In this document: one piece after another, positions 25,498 to 34,242 of the stretch
Position numbering within the stretch: position 1 is the first letter of the stretch
How the letters are laid out: each line of letters opens with the position of its first letter
Source of the DNA: Lentzea fradiae
GTDB taxonomy: Bacteria > Actinomycetota > Actinomycetes > Mycobacteriales > Pseudonocardiaceae
NCBI RefSeq assembly: GCF_900100955.1
Contig: NZ_FNCC01000007.1
Coordinates: 310,001 to 374,000, forward strand
Direction: 5' to 3'
Length of the DNA: 64,000 nucleotides
Position numbers and translations under genes: made by a program
Notes under the pieces: generated by a model
Told to the model about the DNA's origin: nothing
The model's database searches: none
Seen by the model: only the letters and a program-made list of their open reading frames with translations

Positions 25498-26889
25498 CTA
25501 CCCGTTTGGGCGATTGTGCCCGCCGGCCACTTCGAGCAGCTCCGTCAGCACGGGCAGGGCGCTCACCAGCTGTTCACGCGAGCACGCGCTGTACCCGATC
25601 GCCAGGCCGTGGAACTTCGCCCGGTGCACGTAGTGCCGCGCCAGCCCGTCGACCCGCAGGCCGCGTTCGAGTGCCTTGCGCATGACCTCGCGCTCCTGTT
25701 CGGCGGTGGGCAGCAGCACGACGACGTGGGCGCCCGCGTCGTCACCGATCATCCTGATGCCCGCCGCCGCGAAGGTCTCCACGATCAACGCCCTGCGCTC
25801 GGACAGCTCCCGCCTGAGCTTGCGGAGGTGCCGGCCAAGATCACCGCTTCGGGCGAACGCGACGACGACCCGCTGGCCCGCCGCGGCCGGGCTGGTGCCG
25901 GTGAGGTCGCGGTGCTCCAGCACGGCCGTGGCGATGTGCTCCGGCGCGACCATCCAGCCCGCGCCGAGCGTCGGCGTGAGGATCTTGCTCGTGGTGCCGA
26001 GGTGGACGACGACGTCCGGGGCGAGCGCCGCGAGCGACGGCAGCGGGGCGACGTCGTAGCGCAGCTCGCCGTCGTAGTCGTCCTCGATGACGAGCCAGCC
26101 GTCCCGCCGGGCGCGTTCGACCAGCGCGACCCGGCGGGCCGCGGACATGCGCCCGCCCACCAGGAACCGCTGGGCGGGCGAGCAGTAGACGGCCTTCACG
26201 CCCGCGGGGACGGCGTCCGGGAGGAGCCCCTCCTCGTCGACCGCCGCCTGCACGACCTTGAGCCCGTTGGCCTTGAACACGCCGACGGCGCGCTGGTAGC
26301 CGGGTTCCTCGACGGCCACGGCGTCACCGCGGTCCAGCACCGCGACCGCGATCTCGGTGAGCACGGCCGTGGTGCCGCCGGTGGCGATCACCGGGTCGGC
26401 GTTGACGGCGAGCCCGCGGTGGCGCAGCAGGTGCTCGGCGATGACCTCGCGGTACTCGGGCAGGCCCGCGCGTTCGGGGCGGGACAGCGGCGGCGCGTAG
26501 GCCGCGGCCCGCCACGCCCTGCGCCACGCGGCGCGGTCGAGCCCGCTCGCCCACGGCGCCCCGGTGCCGAGGTCGACGAAGTCGGTGATCACGGGCGCCA
26601 CGGGCTTGCGCGAACGTTTGCGCAGCGGGCCGGGCGGAGTTGTGGTGACGTAGGTGCCGGAACCGTGCCGTCCGGCGATCCACCCTTCCGCGTGCAGCTG
26701 CTCGTAGGCCGCCGCGGTGACGGTGCGGGAGACGCCGAGGCTGTCGGCGAGCGCGCGGGTGGACGGGAGGCGGTCACCCGCGCGCAGCCGGCCCTCGGAG
26801 GCGGCGGAGCGCAGGGCGTCGGCGAGCTGCACGGCGAGCGGTTCGGCCGACTCGCGGTCCAGGGCGACGGGCAGTGCGGTCTCAGCCAA
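25498..26889 (-). CDS. MocR/PdxR-type GntR regulator with aminotransferase domain
   Basis: 463-residue fusion: an N-terminal GntR winged helix (LAVQLADALRSAASEGRLRAGDRLPSTRALADSLGVSRTVTAAAYEQL across residues 18-65) and a PLP-binding aminotransferase-like domain with VIEDDYDGELRYD and the Lys-containing TTSKILTPTLGAGW. Such proteins sense PLP or amino acids. TTG start at 26889 with GAAGG SD. Divergent from a PNPOx-like gene across a 68-bp region holding an inverted repeat, its likely target. Confidence 0.88.
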   Translation of the reverse strand: MAETALPVALDRESAEPLAVQLADALRSAASEGRLRAGDRLPSTRALADSLGVSRTVTAAAYEQLHAEGWIAGRHGSGTYVTTTPPGPLRKRSRKPVAPVITDFVDLGTGAPWASGLDRAAWRRAWRAAAYAPPLSRPERAGLPEYREVIAEHLLRHRGLAVNADPVIATGGTTAVLTEIAVAVLDRGDAVAVEEPGYQRAVGVFKANGLKVVQAAVDEEGLLPDAVPAGVKAVYCSPAQRFLVGGRMSAARRVALVERARRDGWLVIEDDYDGELRYDVAPLPSLAALAPDVVVHLGTTSKILTPTLGAGWMVAPEHIATAVLEHRDLTGTSPAAAGQRVVVAFARSGDLGRHLRKLRRELSERRALIVETFAAAGIRMIGDDAGAHVVVLLPTAEQEREVMRKALERGLRVDGLARHYVHRAKFHGLAIGYSACSREQLVSALPVLTELLEVAGGHNRPNG

Positions 26890-26939
26890 AGTGGCCTTCT
26901 CAAATCGGCGGTTAATGGCGCTTCAATGATGCCACTTGG
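26886..26939. promoter_or_regulatory. Divergent MocR/PNPOx control region with inverted repeat
   Basis: CCAAAGTGGC (26886-26895) and GCCACTTGG (26931-26939) form an imperfect inverted pair, one at each gene's 5' end. The AAAGTGG core resembles what I recall for corynebacterial PdxR sites. Binding is inferred, not shown. Confidence 0.45.
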
Positions 26940-26957
26940 CCCGTCAGAGTGGTGCGC

Positions 26958-27602
26958 ATGACCTCTGACGTGCAGCTCTCCCCCACCGACCGCAGCACCG
27001 TCGTGCGCGGCAAGACACGGGCCGTCCTCGACCGCCAGGTGCTCTACGACATCCTCGACGCGGGCCTGGTCTGCCACCTCGCCGTGGAGGTCGACGGGGC
27101 GCCGTTCCTCATCCCCACCGCGTACGGCCGCGACGGCAACCGCATCTTCCTGCACGGCTCGACGGGGTCACGCTCCATCAGGACCATGATCGAGGGCAAG
27201 CCGGTGTGCGTCTCCGTCACCCTCGTCGACGGGGTCGTCTACTCGCGGTCGGTGTTCCACCACTCGATGAACTACCGCTCGGCGGTCATCCACGCCACGG
27301 CGAAGGTCGCCGACGACCCCGAGCACGCGTTGAAGGTCATCGTCGAGCACGTCACGCCCGGCAGCTGGGACTACGCCCGCGGCCCGTCCAAGAAGGAGCT
27401 CGCGGCCACCGTCGCGCTGGAGATCGACCTCACCGAGGCGAGCGTCAAGGTGCGGCAGGGCGGTCCCGGCGAGGAGCAGGAGGACCTGGACGCCGACCTC
27501 GTGTGGGCCGGGCACCTGCCGCTCGTGCAGACGTGGGGCGCGCCCGTGCCGCACGAGACGGACAAGGACGTGCCGCCGCACGTCAGCGCACGGGGCCGTT
27601 GA
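26958..27602 (+). CDS. Pyridoxamine 5'-phosphate oxidase-family FMN-binding protein
   Basis: 214-residue split-barrel flavoprotein: GLVCHLAVEVDGAPFLIPTAYGR, IFLHGSTGSRSIRTM, GKPVCVSVTLVDGVVYSRS. This is the class often labelled PNPOx-family or FMN-binding, not classical PdxH. Divergently transcribed from a MocR regulator, which suggests vitamin-B6- or amino-acid-responsive control. Start ATG 26958, with an alternative GTG at 26949. The 3' end overlaps the convergent cysteine dioxygenase gene by 20 bp. Confidence 0.83.
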   Translation: MTSDVQLSPTDRSTVVRGKTRAVLDRQVLYDILDAGLVCHLAVEVDGAPFLIPTAYGRDGNRIFLHGSTGSRSIRTMIEGKPVCVSVTLVDGVVYSRSVFHHSMNYRSAVIHATAKVADDPEHALKVIVEHVTPGSWDYARGPSKKELAATVALEIDLTEASVKVRQGGPGEEQEDLDADLVWAGHLPLVQTWGAPVPHETDKDVPPHVSARGR

Positions 27603-28041
27603 CCGGGTCGAAGCGGTACGGGGTCATGGAACGCGTGCCGTGGCGGTACACGTGGATCGACACGGCCGGGTCCGCGCCGTCGTTGCGCACCTGGTGCACG
27701 TAGCCGGGGCCCCACACGCGCGACTGACCGGCGTGCAGCGAGTGCACGACCTGGATCTTCGTCGTCACGACCTCCGTCAGCGCACCGCTGACCACGGTGA
27801 ACGCGCCGGAGGTCATGTCGTGGTCGTGCAGCGAGGCGGTCTGGCCGGGCAGCCAGCTCATCAGCCAGATCTCCTGGTCGTCGGTGTGCTCGACCAACGC
27901 CGAGAAGCGCTCCTCCGGGTCGTACCGGAGCAGGTGCTTCCAGCGGTCGCGGTCGGCCGCCCACGACAGTGCCACCCGGGCGGGGTGCAGCAGTGCGGAG
28001 TTCTCGGGCAGTACGACGGTGTTCTCGGGAACGGCGAACAT
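27583..28041 (-). CDS. Cysteine dioxygenase-type cupin
   Basis: 152-residue cupin resembling cysteine dioxygenase type I, oxidising cysteine to cysteine sulfinate with non-haem iron. Iron ligands visible as HDHD in SLHDHDMTSGAFTVVSG and the later His of VSIHVYRHG. It lies directly downstream of a cystathionine lyase-like gene on the same strand, a logical pairing of cysteine formation and oxidation. A distinct thiol dioxygenase substrate cannot be excluded. Confidence 0.8.
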   Translation of the reverse strand: MFAVPENTVVLPENSALLHPARVALSWAADRDRWKHLLRYDPEERFSALVEHTDDQEIWLMSWLPGQTASLHDHDMTSGAFTVVSGALTEVVTTKIQVVHSLHAGQSRVWGPGYVHQVRNDGADPAVSIHVYRHGTRSMTPYRFDPVNGPVR

Positions 28042-28132
28042 CGGAAGAACAGTCCTTACCGTGGCGAGTGCGCGAAAAGAGGACGCGGGACTATCGCCAG
28101 GTACAACACAGTGTGAAGAAGGACATGTGGCA

Positions 28133-28156
28133 GAGGGTCCCGAACTCGGGACCCTC
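28133..28156 (-). terminator. Terminator of the cystathionine lyase-like gene
   Basis: 11-bp stem GAGGGTCCCGA / TCGGGACCCTC with a 2-nt loop (or 10 bp with 4), starting 2 bp past the stop at 28159 on the minus strand. Confidence 0.75.
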
Positions 28157-28158
28157 CG

Positions 28159-29226
28159 TCAATCCAGTCCCAAAGCGTGGGACACGTCCGCGACCAGGTC
28201 ACGAGTGTCCTCACAGCCGCACGAGAGGCGCACCAGACCCTCGTGCACCGGGTCGCCGAACTGCGCGCGCCGGTCCGCCGTCGTGTGCAGCCCGCCGAAC
28301 GACGTCGCCGCCGACACGAGCTTCGAACGCGACAGGAACTTCTCCACGGCCGCCACGTCGTCGAGCACGAACGTCAGCACGCCGTTGAACCGCCGCATCT
28401 GCTGCGCCGCGACCAGGTACGCGGGGTCCTCCGGCGCACCGGGCCAGCGCAGACCCGCGACACGGCCCTTGAGCAGCGCGTAGACCGCCTCGGCGTTCTC
28501 CGCCTGCCGCGCGAGCCGCAGGTCCAGGGTGCCGAGGCCGCGCAACGCGAGCCACGTCTCGAACGGGCCGGGGATCGCGCCGTTCATCGTCCTGGCGTCG
28601 CGCAGCCGTCCGGCCAGCTCCTCCGACGCCGCCGTGACGTGTCCGAAGAGGACGTCGCTGTGCCCCGCCACGGCCTTCGTGTCCGACGCCACGACGAGGT
28701 CCGCGCCCAGCTCCAGCGGACGCTGGCCGAGCGGCGTCGCCGTCGTGTTGTCGACGGCCAGCAACGCGCCGGCCTCGTGCGCCCGCGCCGCGAGGTCCGC
28801 GATGTCGCACACGTCCAGGCCGGGGTTCGACGGCGTCTCCAGCAGCACCAGCCGGACTCCGTCGAAGGACGGGTACGGCCCGGCGGTGGGCACCTCGACC
28901 ACGTTCACGTCCATTTCGGACACGAACTTGCGGGTCAGGAAGTAGCCGTCGGACGGCACGACCAGCGTGTCACCGGACGACAGGACGGTCCGCAGCAGCG
29001 TGGAGATCGCGGCCATGCCGGACGGGAAGGCGACGCACTCGCCCCCTTCCAGCGTCCCCAGCGCGGACTCCAGCGCCCGCCACGTCGGGTTGCCCGCGCG
29101 GCCGTAGTAGTCCTGGCCGCCCAGGTGGTACGACGACGCGAACACCGGCTGCGCGCCGAACGGGTCGCCCGGCTCGCCCGGCACCGCGTGCACGACTCGC
29201 GTGCCGTCACCGAAGTTCTCGTTCAC
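28159..29226 (-). CDS. Cystathionine gamma-lyase/synthase-family PLP enzyme
   Basis: 355-residue Cys/Met metabolism PLP enzyme: [21 protein letters not shown] split around the YGR motif, [12 protein letters not shown], the substrate loop [15 protein letters not shown], and the PLP lysine in [18 protein letters not shown]. Either cystathionine gamma-lyase or a related lyase. The short length relative to the ~380-400 usual is due to a compact N-terminus. GTG start overlaps the gpsA stop by GTGA, so it is translationally coupled to gpsA. Confidence 0.85.
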   Translation of the reverse strand: MNENFGDGTRVVHAVPGEPGDPFGAQPVFASSYHLGGQDYYGRAGNPTWRALESALGTLEGGECVAFPSGMAAISTLLRTVLSSGDTLVVPSDGYFLTRKFVSEMDVNVVEVPTAGPYPSFDGVRLVLLETPSNPGLDVCDIADLAARAHEAGALLAVDNTTATPLGQRPLELGADLVVASDTKAVAGHSDVLFGHVTAASEELAGRLRDARTMNGAIPGPFETWLALRGLGTLDLRLARQAENAEAVYALLKGRVAGLRWPGAPEDPAYLVAAQQMRRFNGVLTFVLDDVAAVEKFLSRSKLVSAATSFGGLHTTADRRAQFGDPVHEGLVRLSCGCEDTRDLVADVSHALGLD

Positions 29227-30233
29227 TGGCGCTCGTGCTTCCTGTCTCGTCCCAGCAGCGCCGCACCGAGGTCGCGCACGCTCAGCCCGTCGTGGCACAC
29301 CTGGTGGACGCCTTCGGTGATCGGCATGTCGACGCCGTGCGCCGCCGCCAGCTCGCGGATCGACGAGCACGACTTCACGCCCTCGGCGACCTGCCCGTGC
29401 GCGGCCTCCTGCGCCTGCGCGAGCGTCTCGCCCTTGCCGAGCCGCTCGCCGAAGGTGCGGTTGCGCGACAACGGCGACGCGCACGTGGCCACGAGGTCGC
29501 CCAGGCCGGCCAGCCCGGCGAACGTCAGCGGGTCGGCCCCCAGCGCGGCACCCAGCCTGGCCGTCTCGGCCAGGCCGCGGGTGATGATCGACGCCATCGT
29601 GTTGTCGCCGTAGCCCATGCCCGCCGCCATGCCGCACGCCAGCGCGATGACGTTCTTGCACGCACCGCCCAGCTCGCAGCCGACGACGTCGGTGTTGGTG
29701 TACGGGCGGAAGTACGAGTTCGAGCACGCGTGCTGCAGGTCGACCGCGCGGTCGTGGTCCGTGCACGCGATGACGGTCGCGGTCGGCTGCCCGACGGCGA
29801 TCTCCTTGGCCAGGTTGGGTCCCGACACGACGGCGACCTGCGACTCGTCCACACCGGCGACCTCGCGGATCACCTCGCTCATCCGCTTGAGCGTGCCCAG
29901 CTCGACGCCCTTGGACAGCGACACGAGCGTCGCGTCCCGCGGCAGCAGCTCCCGCCACGCCGAGAGGTTCGCGCGCAGCGTCTGCGACGGCACCGCGAGC
30001 ACGACGGCGTCCGCGCCGTCGAGCGCCTTCGCCGGGTCGGCCGTCGCGGTCAGGTTGGCCGGCAACGAGATGCCCGGCAGGTAGTCGGCGTTCACGCGGG
30101 TCTCGGTGATGACCGAGGCGACCTCCTGGCGGCGGGCCCAGAGCGCGACCTCCGGCCCGGAGTCCGCGACGACCTTCGCGAAGGTCGTGCCCCACGACCC
30201 GGCGCCCAGCACCGCAACACGGTCGATCGCCAT
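29223..30233 (-). CDS. gpsA: Glycerol-3-phosphate dehydrogenase [NAD(P)+]
   Basis: Reduces dihydroxyacetone phosphate to sn-glycerol 3-phosphate for phospholipid synthesis. 336 residues: nucleotide site [31 protein letters not shown], the catalytic Lys in [15 protein letters not shown], and [13 protein letters not shown]. It is 2 bp after the plsC stop, so substrate supply and acylation are encoded together. Confidence 0.97.
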   Translation of the reverse strand: MAIDRVAVLGAGSWGTTFAKVVADSGPEVALWARRQEVASVITETRVNADYLPGISLPANLTATADPAKALDGADAVVLAVPSQTLRANLSAWRELLPRDATLVSLSKGVELGTLKRMSEVIREVAGVDESQVAVVSGPNLAKEIAVGQPTATVIACTDHDRAVDLQHACSNSYFRPYTNTDVVGCELGGACKNVIALACGMAAGMGYGDNTMASIITRGLAETARLGAALGADPLTFAGLAGLGDLVATCASPLSRNRTFGERLGKGETLAQAQEAAHGQVAEGVKSCSSIRELAAAHGVDMPITEGVHQVCHDGLSVRDLGAALLGRDRKHERQ

Positions 30234-30235
30234 GC

Positions 30236-30943
30236 TCAAGCCTTCCTCGGTCCGTAGAAGCCGTCCGGCGCCTGCTGGCCGCGCACCTCGGCCAGCAGGT
30301 CCTTCACGTGGGTCATCAGCAGGTCGGTCACCTCGCGCAGCAGCGCGAGCGACTCCTCGCGCCCCCGGTAGGCCGACAGGTCGACCGGCTCCCCGACCAG
30401 GTACGTGACCTTCTTGCGGGGGAAGGGGCGGAACTTCTTCTTGTAGTGGTCGTAGATGTCGACCGTGCCCCAGCGGGCGACCGGGATGACCGGACCGTCG
30501 TGCTGCAGGGCGAGCCTGGCGACGCCGGTGCGCGAGTTCATCGGCCAGCTGTCGGGGTCCTTGGTGATCGTCCCCTCCGGGTAGATCACCACGAGCTTGC
30601 CGTCCGCCAGCGCCTCGTGCGCCGCGCGCAGGCTCTGCTGCGCGTCGGACGTGCCGCGGTAGACCGGGATCTGCTTCGCGCCGCGCAGGATCGTGCCGGC
30701 GACGGGGATGTTCCACAGGCTGTGCTTCGCGAGGAACCGCGGCACCCGGCCGTTGCGGTGGGTGAACACCGCGTCGTAGATCGGGTCGAGGTGCGAGATG
30801 TGGTTCAGCACCAGCAGCACGGAGCCCTCACGCGGGACGCGGTCGGCCCGCAGGTACTTCCGGCCGCCCAGCAGGCCCCCCAACGGGTAGAGGATCGCCG
30901 CGGCGACCCCGACCCAGAAGCCGCCCTTCTCGCGTTTGGCCAC
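30236..30943 (-). CDS. plsC: 1-acyl-sn-glycerol-3-phosphate acyltransferase
   Basis: Membrane-associated acyltransferase making phosphatidic acid. 235 residues: hydrophobic N-terminal stretch ([20 protein letters not shown]), catalytic NHISHLD (NHxxxxD), [13 protein letters not shown] and [10 protein letters not shown]. The GAGGAG SD seven bases before GTG 30943 makes this the start, rather than the GTG at 30958. Forms an operon with gpsA. Confidence 0.9.
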   Translation of the reverse strand: MAKREKGGFWVGVAAAILYPLGGLLGGRKYLRADRVPREGSVLLVLNHISHLDPIYDAVFTHRNGRVPRFLAKHSLWNIPVAGTILRGAKQIPVYRGTSDAQQSLRAAHEALADGKLVVIYPEGTITKDPDSWPMNSRTGVARLALQHDGPVIPVARWGTVDIYDHYKKKFRPFPRKKVTYLVGEPVDLSAYRGREESLALLREVTDLLMTHVKDLLAEVRGQQAPDGFYGPRKA

Positions 30944-30996
30944 GAGGTCTCTCCTCACTCCCGATCTGCGCCCGGGAGCACACTAGCCTCCGGATC

Positions 30997-31635
30997 GTGG
31001 AGTATGACGAGGTGAGGCATGAAGTCGACCTCGTCGTCCCGGTCAAGACCCTGGACAGGGCGAAGACCCGGCTGACCAGCGCCACCGGCGGAGACCCCGT
31101 CTCCCACGCGGCACTGGCGCTCGCGCTCGCCCTCGACACGGTGAGCGCGGCCGTCGCGACGCCCGCCGTCCGGCGAGTGGTGACGATCACATCGGACCCG
31201 GCGGTGGCGGCCGAGATGGCGGCGCTGGGCGTCGAGTCCGTGCCGGAACCCGCCGAGCCGGGACTCAACGCGGCCCTGCGGCACGGCGCGCACGCGCTGC
31301 GGTCCACTCGGGTCGGTGCGTTGCAGGCCGACCTCCCCGCGCTCAAGCCGGACGAGCTGCAGGCCGCGATCGAGGCCGCCGGGTACCGCAGGGCGTTCGT
31401 CGCCGACCGCCAGGGCACCGGGACGACGCTGCTGCTCGCCGCACCCGGCGCCGAGCTCGACCCGCGGTTCGGTGTCGGCTCCGCCGGTCACCACCGGAGC
31501 TCGGGCGCCGTCCCGTTGTCCGGGCAGTGGCCCACCCTGCGCTGCGACGTCGACACGGAGGCGGACCTGCGGCTCGCGTTCGGCCTCGGTCTCGGCGCCC
31601 GCACCGCGAACGCCCTGCCCGCCTGGACAACCTGA
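30997..31635 (+). CDS. fbiD: Phosphoenolpyruvate/2-phospho-L-lactate guanylyltransferase (F420 synthesis)
   Basis: 212-residue nucleotidyltransferase forming the activated GDP-type intermediate of coenzyme F420 (FbiD/CofC). VDLVVPVKTLDRAKTRLTSA is the conserved N-terminus, with ALQADLPALKPDEL and DRQGTGTTLLLAAPG following. Homologue and position match Rv2983. GTG at 30997 follows a TAGCCT -10-like hexamer by 7 nt, so the message is probably leaderless. It implies that this organism makes F420 itself. Confidence 0.93.
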   Translation: MEYDEVRHEVDLVVPVKTLDRAKTRLTSATGGDPVSHAALALALALDTVSAAVATPAVRRVVTITSDPAVAAEMAALGVESVPEPAEPGLNAALRHGAHALRSTRVGALQADLPALKPDELQAAIEAAGYRRAFVADRQGTGTTLLLAAPGAELDPRFGVGSAGHHRSSGAVPLSGQWPTLRCDVDTEADLRLAFGLGLGARTANALPAWTT

Positions 31636-31688
31636 ACGAGCGCCGCGCGTCTTCCGGGTCACCGAGGTGATCACTACTTGGGAGACTG

Positions 31689-32663
31689 ATGCGAGCGCTC
31701 ATCGCGTTGGCGGCGATCACGGCCATCGCGGGCTGTGTCGCCGCCGTTCCGATCGACCGGCCGTCCGACTACACCGCGCCGAGCACGCTCGACTCGTGCC
31801 ACGTGGACCTTCCGCAGGACTGGAAGGACGCGCTGTCGCGGGCGAAGACCGAGGCGGGGCCGCACGAGAAGGTCACGGTCGTCGCGGCGAACGAGACAGC
31901 GGACGTGACGCTCGTGAAGACCAAGCGCAACCGCACGACCGAGCTCGTGCTGCGCGACGACCGGAAGCGCCAGCAGGTCATGGCCGTGCGGAACGAGGGC
32001 CAGCTCTTCGGCGTCGAGTTCGACGGCCGCTGGGTCACCTTCTCCACCACCGAGGGCCGGTCCGGCCGTGCCGTCACGACCTACGCGTGGGACTCGCGCA
32101 ACGACGGCGCGCCCACGCCGATCGGGTCCGAGGGAGCCGTGGTGCACAACGGCAAGGCCGCGTGGACCGACGACGACGGCGTGCACGTCTACGACCTCGC
32201 CAGGAAGAAGGACCGGATCGTCGGCCAGGGCACGAAGCCGGTGTTCCTCGGTGACGGCGTCGTCTGGGTGCGGGACGGGAAGTTCGTCGCGGAGTCCGCG
32301 TTGCCGGAGCCGTTGCGGAAGGCCGCGCCCAGCGGGGACGTCGCGGCGGACGGTCGCACGATCGTGTGGGTGCAGGGCGACACCCTGCGCGGCTGGCGCG
32401 AAGGGTGGGACGAGTCGCGGAAACTCGCTGCCATCAAGAGCGCACCGAGAACCGAAGGCATCGTTTTCCCGCGCGTGAGCGGTGACCTCGTGTCGTGGCA
32501 GTCGGAATCGTCCTACATAACGGACATCCGCAGCGGCACGACGATGCACACCGACGACGGCGGCTATTGGCTTGAGGTGCACGGCGGTGCGCTGACCAGG
32601 CAGGGGTGGCGTGTCGCCGCCGCGGCCCCGCTGTCCGCGCTTTCTCCTTTATCCCGGTGCTGA
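31689..32663 (+). CDS. Lipoprotein with beta-propeller-like repeats
   Basis: 324-residue exported lipoprotein. Signal peptide MRALIALAAITAIAGC has a lipobox AIAGC with Cys16. The rest is beta-rich with recurring W/G/D blades (GRWVTFSTTEG, GKAAWTDDDGVHVYDL, GDGVVWVRDGK, DGRTIVWVQGDTL, GDLVSWQSES), suggesting a propeller. GGGAG SD four bases before ATG. A TTA leucine codon lies at 32649-32651 near the 3' end. Family not recognised. Confidence 0.75.
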   Translation: MRALIALAAITAIAGCVAAVPIDRPSDYTAPSTLDSCHVDLPQDWKDALSRAKTEAGPHEKVTVVAANETADVTLVKTKRNRTTELVLRDDRKRQQVMAVRNEGQLFGVEFDGRWVTFSTTEGRSGRAVTTYAWDSRNDGAPTPIGSEGAVVHNGKAAWTDDDGVHVYDLARKKDRIVGQGTKPVFLGDGVVWVRDGKFVAESALPEPLRKAAPSGDVAADGRTIVWVQGDTLRGWREGWDESRKLAAIKSAPRTEGIVFPRVSGDLVSWQSESSYITDIRSGTTMHTDDGGYWLEVHGGALTRQGWRVAAAAPLSALSPLSRC

Positions 32664-32796
32664 AACCGTGACGAACGACACGAAAATGTTGGTTCAGGGC
32701 CCCTTCCCGGGAACCCCCGGACCTTTCACGCGACATCCCTGATGCCGCGGCGTCGCACGACGCCGCCACCCGACGCATTGCCAGAGGTGTACCTGC

Positions 32797-33933
32797 ATGA
32801 GTTCGCTGACGCACGCCGACTACTTGGCGCTGCGCCGATTCCCCGCTCTCGACGGCCTGCGCGCGATAGCCGCGGTCCTCGTCGTCTTCTTCCACTACGG
32901 CGGCCCTGACGAGCTTCAGGGCTGGGCCGGCGTGCAGCTGTTCTTCGTCCTCAGCGGATTCCTCATCACGACGCTGATGCTGCGCGAGGAGCACCGCACC
33001 GGCCGGATCTCGTTGAAGGAGTTCTACCTCCGGCGGGGCTTCAGAATCCTGCCCGTCTACTTCGTCGTGCTCCTCGTGACGGCCGTCGCCTCCGCGTTCT
33101 GGGGCACGTTCAGCAGCAACGGCATCGGGCCCGCGCTCAAGTACTTCCTCACGTTCACCAACGAGTTCGCCGGCAACAGCCCGTACGGGCAGTCGTGGTC
33201 GCTGGGAATCGAGCAGAAGTTCTACGTCGTCTGGCCGCTGGTGGCGATCGCGCTGGGCACCCTCGCGCTCCGGCGCCGCGCCGGTGCCGTCGTGCTCTGC
33301 ATGGCACTCGCGCTCGTGCTCGTGAACTTCACCGTGGAGCACAACAACCCCGGCTGGCCGCTGCACTACTTCTCGATCCTGACCGGTGTCCTGCTCGCCC
33401 TCGCGCTGCACAGCCCGCGCGGTTTCGCCGTGCTGCGCCCGCTGACGAACCGGGTGGCCCAGCTGGTCGTCTGCGCCGGGTTCGCGTCCGTGCACCTGAG
33501 CGTGAAACCGATCGCGGGCTTCCTGGACGGGATCGGCGGCATCCCCGGCCACGTGCTGGTCATCCCCGTCTACGCGCTCGCGGCGTCGGTGCTGCTGGCC
33601 GCGCTCGTCGCCCCCGGCCCCGCCACGACGGCGTTGTCCACCAGGCCCATGCAGTTCGTGGGCGAACGCTCCTACTCGCTCTACCTCGTGCAGACGATCG
33701 CGGCGACGATCATCTGGTACTTCCGGCCCGAGCTGTCCGGCCTCGGGCAGTCCGTCGCGGTCACCGCGCTGGGACTGGTGCTGGCGAGCGTCCTGTACGC
33801 GGCGGTGGAGATCCCGATGATCGACCTCGGCCGCCGGGTGATCGCCCGCGGGCGCCGCAAGGCCGAACCCGCGCACTCCCCCGCCGCGCAGCCGGAGTCG
33901 CGGCTCGCGACCGCCGGTCAGGCCCAGCCGTGA
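32797..33933 (+). CDS. OafA/YrhL-type acyltransferase 3 membrane protein
   Basis: 378-residue integral membrane acyltransferase with about ten helices. Family motifs: FPALDGLRAIAAVLVVFFHY (catalytic His), VQLFFVLSGFLITTLMLREE, FYLRRGFRILPVYF and GQSWSLGIEQKFYVVWPL. Transfers acyl groups to surface glycans, lipids or natural products; target unknown here. It stands alone, ended by its own terminator. Confidence 0.9.
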   Translation: MSSLTHADYLALRRFPALDGLRAIAAVLVVFFHYGGPDELQGWAGVQLFFVLSGFLITTLMLREEHRTGRISLKEFYLRRGFRILPVYFVVLLVTAVASAFWGTFSSNGIGPALKYFLTFTNEFAGNSPYGQSWSLGIEQKFYVVWPLVAIALGTLALRRRAGAVVLCMALALVLVNFTVEHNNPGWPLHYFSILTGVLLALALHSPRGFAVLRPLTNRVAQLVVCAGFASVHLSVKPIAGFLDGIGGIPGHVLVIPVYALAASVLLAALVAPGPATTALSTRPMQFVGERSYSLYLVQTIAATIIWYFRPELSGLGQSVAVTALGLVLASVLYAAVEIPMIDLGRRVIARGRRKAEPAHSPAAQPESRLATAGQAQP

Positions 33934-33935
33934 CC

Positions 33936-33977
33936 ACGTCCGGGGAGAGCGGCACGGGTGCCGGTCTCCCCGGACGT
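33936..33977 (+). terminator. Acyltransferase gene terminator
   Basis: 13-bp arms ACGTCCGGGGAGA / TCTCCCCGGACGT enclosing a small nested hairpin GGCAC/GTGCC, just after the stop at 33933. Confidence 0.75.
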
Positions 33978-33991
33978 CTAGGCTTCCCGCC

Positions 33992-34183
33992 GTGCAGGCA
34001 ACCGTGTCCACCTTCCACAGCGACGGCTCCGCCGTCGTCCTGCGCGACGACGGCGTGCTGCTCGACGTGAGTGCCGAGGCCGTCACAGCGGGTGGCTGGC
34101 GCCTGTTGCGGCCCGGCCAGCGGGTGACCCTCGAACGCAGCGAAGACGGTGTCGTCACGGCTGTGCGCTTGCCTGTTCTGTGA
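33992..34183 (+). CDS. Small cold-shock-like domain protein
   Basis: 63-residue beta protein (MQATVSTFHSDGSAVVLRDDG, LDVSAEAVTAGGWRLLRPGQRVTLERSE divided across strands), matching the CspA/OB layout in spacing but without clear RNP1/RNP2 aromatics. GTG start, short SD. It lies upstream of ppk on the same strand in related actinobacteria too, as far as I recall. Role unknown; nucleic-acid binding is an inference. Confidence 0.65.
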   Translation: MQATVSTFHSDGSAVVLRDDGVLLDVSAEAVTAGGWRLLRPGQRVTLERSEDGVVTAVRLPVL

Positions 34184-34242
34184 CGGAGAGTTCATCAGCC
34201 CGATGTTCTCGACGGGGGCGCTCGCGTCGATAGTGGGGAACA

